Below are positions 61,085-64,000 of a stretch of 64,000 nt of DNA, piece by piece; within the stretch, counting starts at the first letter, position 1; the number at the start of each line of letters is the position of its first letter. The notes under the pieces were generated by a model. The model was not told where the DNA came from. It was given only the letters and a program-made list of their open reading frames with translations, and ran no database searches. The DNA comes from DATAQC01 sp038238185 (GTDB lineage Bacteria; Actinomycetota; Acidimicrobiia; Acidimicrobiales; AC-14). Where the stretch lies: positions 1 to 64,000 of the forward strand of contig JBBRXY010000002.1 in the NCBI GenBank assembly GCA_038238185.1, written 5' to 3'. Position numbers and translations under genes: made by a program.

Positions 61085-61881
61085 ATGGAGACCGATGGCA
61101 ACGGAGAACACGCTGGGCGCGTGCCCCTGTTGCTGCGCCCGTTGCCCTCCGACGCCGCCGACGTATCCGCTTGGGCTAGCGCCGACGTCGACGGCGTCAC
61201 GGTCTTCGGCCTGTTCGACCCAGCCGAGGGTCCCGCTGGGTCGCCGGCGGCGACCGCGGTGATCGTTGCGGTCAACCCGACCGTCGAGCTCGGCGACGTT
61301 CAGCCTCCGACGGCGCTGGAGCGCGGCGTCCGCTCGGCCGAAGGCGTCGTGCTGCATGCAACCCTTGCCAATCCCGACGGCGCTAGCTTGACGCTGCTGG
61401 CCGCCGACGGTCGCCCACTGACCGACGCCTACGTCGGTTCGAGTGATGGCGAGAAGAGCTTCGACTGGGTGCTCGCCCCGGCGAGCACCTACCTGCTGGT
61501 GGTGACCACCGATAACCACCCCAGTCCCTACTCGCTGTCGGTCGGGATCGACGAATCGGTCGCATTGGTCGACGGCCGGGCGCAGGGCGAGCTACGGCGG
61601 CCGGACCAGGTGGCGGCGTTCCGCATCGACGACCGGCCGGGCAACGTCCTGTCCGTCCTTGTCTCGCCGCTCGGCAGTTCGACCCGCTGGTCCAAGTCGT
61701 CGAACCCGGTGGTGCCACGTTGATCAAGCACGACGGAAGCGGGCCCGGTCAGGACGAGAACTTCACCGTCCAGCTCCGGTCCGGCGGCCCACAACTGTTG
61801 GTTGTCAGCTCCGGCCGGGCCAACGAGATCGGCGCGGTCACCGTGTCGATCAGCCAGAGATCGGCTTCGCCACCCGGATAG
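61085..61881 (+). pseudogene. Beta-sandwich protein gene with a single frameshift
   Basis: A frame from the ATG at 61085 encodes about 195 residues of beta-rich sequence (DVDGVTVFGLFDPAEGP, SLTLLAADGRPLTDAYVG, FDWVLAPASTYLLVVTT) resembling pre-peptidase C-terminal or similar beta-sandwich repeats. Near 61675 coding shifts to another frame, which continues FDPLVQVVEPGGATLIKHDG, then NFTVQLRSGGPQLLVVSSG, to a stop at 61881. The two parts have the same character, so they were one gene of about 265 residues. There is no signal peptide. The frameshift may be real or a sequence error; I do not recognise the family securely. Confidence 0.6.
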
Positions 61882-61954
61882 ACGCGCCTGGCCGATGGCG
61901 GGTCGACCTCAGCCCCGAGGAGCCCGGAGGTTGGCGGGGAACTCTCCCGCCGGA

Positions 61955-62539
61955 TCAGCCCCGGCGGGAGAGCCCGGGAGCGCCGGGGACGGTGAAGCGC
62001 CACGGCAGCTCGGCTCCGGCGGTCAGGCCGATCCTTGCGGTGATTCCCGGCGCCGCGGGAGGTGGCGTGGCGTCGTCGATCACCGTCAAGTCATGGTCGG
62101 CGGTGACCAGGTCGGCACCGTCGAAGGTCCGGTCGATCCCGAAGGCCCGGCACAGCCGAGCGGGGCCGCGGCACAGGTCGCCGTCGCGACGCAGCCCCGG
62201 GTAGGCGGCGCGCATCTCGTCGAGGCCGCTCACCACGTCGAGACCCCGGAACAGCACGGCGGTGGCCGTCCCCTCGTCGCCGCACACCGCGTTGGCGCAG
62301 AAATGCATCCCGTAGGTGAAGTACACGTACAGGTGGCCGGGAGGACCGAACATGGTGGCATTGCGCAGGGTCGGGCCCCGATAGGCGTGGCTGCCGGGAT
62401 CGTCGGCGCCACAGTACGCCTCCACCTCCACGATGCGTCCCACCCGATCGCCCCGGACCAGGAGCTTGTTCAGCATCTCGGGGGCCACGGCCCGGGCGTC
62501 GCGGGCGAAGAACGACCGGGGCAGGCCTTTCGAGCTCAG
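61955..62539 (-). CDS. DNA-3-methyladenine glycosylase (AAG/MPG family)
   Basis: Base-excision glycosylase of about 194 residues that removes alkylated purines. Features: LPRSFFARD at the N terminus, GRIVEVEAYCGADDPGSHAY with the catalytic Glu, GPPGHLYVYFTYGMHFCAN, then LCRGPARLCRAFGID. The first standard start (GTG, 62488) would cut off the conserved LPRSFFARD. The frame is open further and a CTG at 62539-62537 overlaps the argH stop in a CTGA joint, like other joints here, so I take CTG as start. It would be translated by coupling after argH. Confidence 0.88.
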   Translation of the reverse strand: MSSKGLPRSFFARDARAVAPEMLNKLLVRGDRVGRIVEVEAYCGADDPGSHAYRGPTLRNATMFGPPGHLYVYFTYGMHFCANAVCGDEGTATAVLFRGLDVVSGLDEMRAAYPGLRRDGDLCRGPARLCRAFGIDRTFDGADLVTADHDLTVIDDATPPPAAPGITARIGLTAGAELPWRFTVPGAPGLSRRG

Positions 62540-63924
62540 GGTGCCGGGAGCCGATCGAGATCGCTATCCAGCTGGTGGGTGAAACGGCGGAGCTGGTCGG
62601 CCACCGGTCCTGGTCCGGCCCCCCCGGGGGTGGTGCGCCGGGTGACCGCGGTTCCCGGCTCGAGCAGGGTCAGGGCCTCGGGTCCGAGATCAGGATGGGC
62701 GGAGACGAGCTCGCCCATCGGGACGTGCCGCTCGGCTGCCTCGCGCACGACCTGAGCCACGATCCCGTGGGCCTGCCGGAACGGCGTGCCGCTCGCTACC
62801 AGCCATTCGGCCAGGTCGACCGCCGCCGCTTCGGCGGTGTCGGCAGCCTCGGCCATGCGGCGGTGGTCGAAGGTGATGGTGGCGATCAGCCCGGTGAGGG
62901 CTCCGAGGATGCCGATGGCCTGGTCGACCGCGTCGAACAGCGGCTCCTTGTCCTCCTGGAGGTCGCGGTTGTAGGCGAGAGGCAGGCCCTTGAGGGTGGC
63001 GAGAAATCCAGCCACGTGGCCGATGAGGCGGCCGGCCTTGGCCCGGGCCAGTTCGGCCACGTCGGGGTTCTTCTTCTGGGGGAGCATCGAGCTGCCCGTC
63101 GCCCACTCGTCGGCCAGGCGGGCAAAGCCGAACTCGGCGCTCGACCACAGCACCATCTCCTCGCCCAGCCGCGACAGGTGGACGCCGAGCAGGGCCAGGT
63201 CGAACAGGGCCTCGGCCACGAAGTCGCGATCGCTCACCGCATCGAGGGAGTTCTCGAACCGGCGGCTGAAGCCGAGGTCCTCGGCCGTGGCGTCGGGGTC
63301 GATGGGCAGTGACGACCCGGCCAGGGCACCGGCGCCGAGCGGCGAGACGTCGAGACGTCGGCGGGCGTCGACGAGGCGGTCGAAATCACGGGCCAGGGCC
63401 CACCCGTGGGCCAGCAGGTGATGGGCCAGGAGCACGGGCTGGGCCCGCTGGAGATGGGTGTACCCAGGAACCTGGACGCCGCTGCGCTGCGCGTGGCGGG
63501 CCTGGTCCAGGAGGGCGTGCTGGAGATCGAGCACGGCGCGGGCGACGTCACCCACCGCCCGCTTGGTCCAGAGCCGCATGTCGGTGGCCACCTGGTCGTT
63601 GCGGCTGCGCCCGGTGTGGAGCTTGGCCCCGGCCGGGCCGGCCAGCTCGGTGACGCGGCGCTCCACCGCCGTGTGCACGTCCTCGTCGGACGCCAGGAAG
63701 CTGAACGAACCTTGGTCGATCTCCTCGGCCACACGATCGAGGGCGGTCGACAGAATGCCGGCCTCCTCGGCGGTCAGCAGGCCGGCACGGGCAAGACCCC
63801 GGACGTGGGCCCGGGAACCGGCCACGTCTTCGGGAGCCAGGCGGATATCGACATCGATGCTGGAGGTGAACGCCAGCAGGCCCTCGTGAGGCGGAGAGCC
63901 CATCCGGCCCTGCCACAGGGTCAT
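62536..63924 (-). CDS. argH: Argininosuccinate lyase
   Basis: Final enzyme of arginine synthesis (462 residues): argininosuccinate gives arginine and fumarate. It begins TLWQGRM and LLAFTSSIDVD. Family signatures are TGRSRNDQVATDMRLW, VPGYTHLQRAQPVLLAHHL and the fumarase/aspartase signature GSSMLPQKKNPDVAEL with the catalytic Ser. The ATG at 63924 overlaps the argG stop (ATGA), and its own stop overlaps the glycosylase start, so the three are coupled. Confidence 0.96.
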   Translation of the reverse strand: MTLWQGRMGSPPHEGLLAFTSSIDVDIRLAPEDVAGSRAHVRGLARAGLLTAEEAGILSTALDRVAEEIDQGSFSFLASDEDVHTAVERRVTELAGPAGAKLHTGRSRNDQVATDMRLWTKRAVGDVARAVLDLQHALLDQARHAQRSGVQVPGYTHLQRAQPVLLAHHLLAHGWALARDFDRLVDARRRLDVSPLGAGALAGSSLPIDPDATAEDLGFSRRFENSLDAVSDRDFVAEALFDLALLGVHLSRLGEEMVLWSSAEFGFARLADEWATGSSMLPQKKNPDVAELARAKAGRLIGHVAGFLATLKGLPLAYNRDLQEDKEPLFDAVDQAIGILGALTGLIATITFDHRRMAEAADTAEAAAVDLAEWLVASGTPFRQAHGIVAQVVREAAERHVPMGELVSAHPDLGPEALTLLEPGTAVTRRTTPGGAGPGPVADQLRRFTHQLDSDLDRLPAP

Positions 63925-64000
63925 GACCGGTCGGCCCCACCCTGGCGGGCCGCCCAGGTCTCGACGCCGAGGCCCCACAGCCGTACGAACCCGGCGGCGT
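63921..64000 (-). CDS. argG: Argininosuccinate synthase, C-terminal end (cut by window edge)
   Basis: The last 25 or so codons of a gene entering from the right: AAGFVRLWGLGVETWAARQ and a short tail. AAGFVRLWGL is the characteristic end of argininosuccinate synthase, which makes the substrate of argH just downstream. The overlap (ATGA) supports an argGH operon. Identity rests on this short segment plus context. Confidence 0.8.
   Translation of the reverse strand, partial: AAGFVRLWGLGVETWAARQGGADRS

Overview
This 64 kb window is GC-rich bacterial DNA with tightly packed genes. Many neighbouring genes share 1-4 bp (ATGA, GTGA, TTGA or CTGA joints). The gene content points to Actinomycetota: DUF222/HNH proteins, LAL-type LuxR regulators, a septum-formation-domain membrane protein, MDMPI/SCP2-fold enzymes and DUF5995. 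A lineage such as Acidimicrobiia is my guess; nothing here fixes the taxon.

Layout. 0.7-2.7 kb: a decayed integrative element bounded by a 47-bp repeat of the 3' part of a tRNA-Val(CAC) gene, holding a hicA-hicB toxin-antitoxin pair and a broken tyrosine integrase. 2.7-6.3 kb: acetoacetate-decarboxylase-like protein, GT4 glycosyltransferase, MscS channel, orphan membrane protein. 6.7-12.8 kb: a four-gene lipid operon (fatty acyl-CoA reductase/HAD fusion, zinc alcohol dehydrogenase, LarA-like protein, PlsC acyltransferase). 12.9-16.9 kb: a subtilase with a Glu in the usual His position, a lipoprotein related to its N-terminal domain, and a CPA2 antiporter. 17-25 kb: gltB, a Lys/Ala-rich membrane protein, aconitase with an apparent ATC start. 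25.2-31.9 kb: envelope genes (CE4 deacetylase, CcdA, TlpA-like thioredoxin, class A PBP, small membrane and surface proteins). 31.9-40.1 kb: tRNA-Val(GAC), putA, an ECF sigma factor coupled to DUF5995, and a large LAL regulator. 40.1-46.3 kb: a zinc ABC operon with a Fur-type operator over its start codon, a Fur-family gene, and between them a DUF222/HNH gene knocked out of frame at an octanucleotide repeat. 46.5-54.6 kb: flippase-like membrane protein, pyruvate kinase, FAD oxidoreductase, a selenocysteine-containing selD, an SCP2-domain protein, an Rrf2 regulator beside an ABC-ATPase relic, and a secreted phosphoesterase. 54.6-58.8 kb: a graveyard with a Tn3-family transposase carrying many frameshifts, nested inverted repeats and a LAL regulator relic. 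58.9-64 kb: a secreted repeat protein, a frameshifted orphan gene, a 3-methyladenine glycosylase apparently starting at CTG, argH and the end of argG.

The most informative observation is selD. A UGA at codon 16 lies exactly where the catalytic Cys/Sec belongs and is followed by a perfect hairpin at SECIS distance, so the organism probably makes selenoproteins. Next are the LarA-like protein embedded in a fatty-alcohol/acyltransferase operon, the HNH gene whose frame is restored by loss of one 8-bp unit, and the protease/propeptide-like lipoprotein pair.
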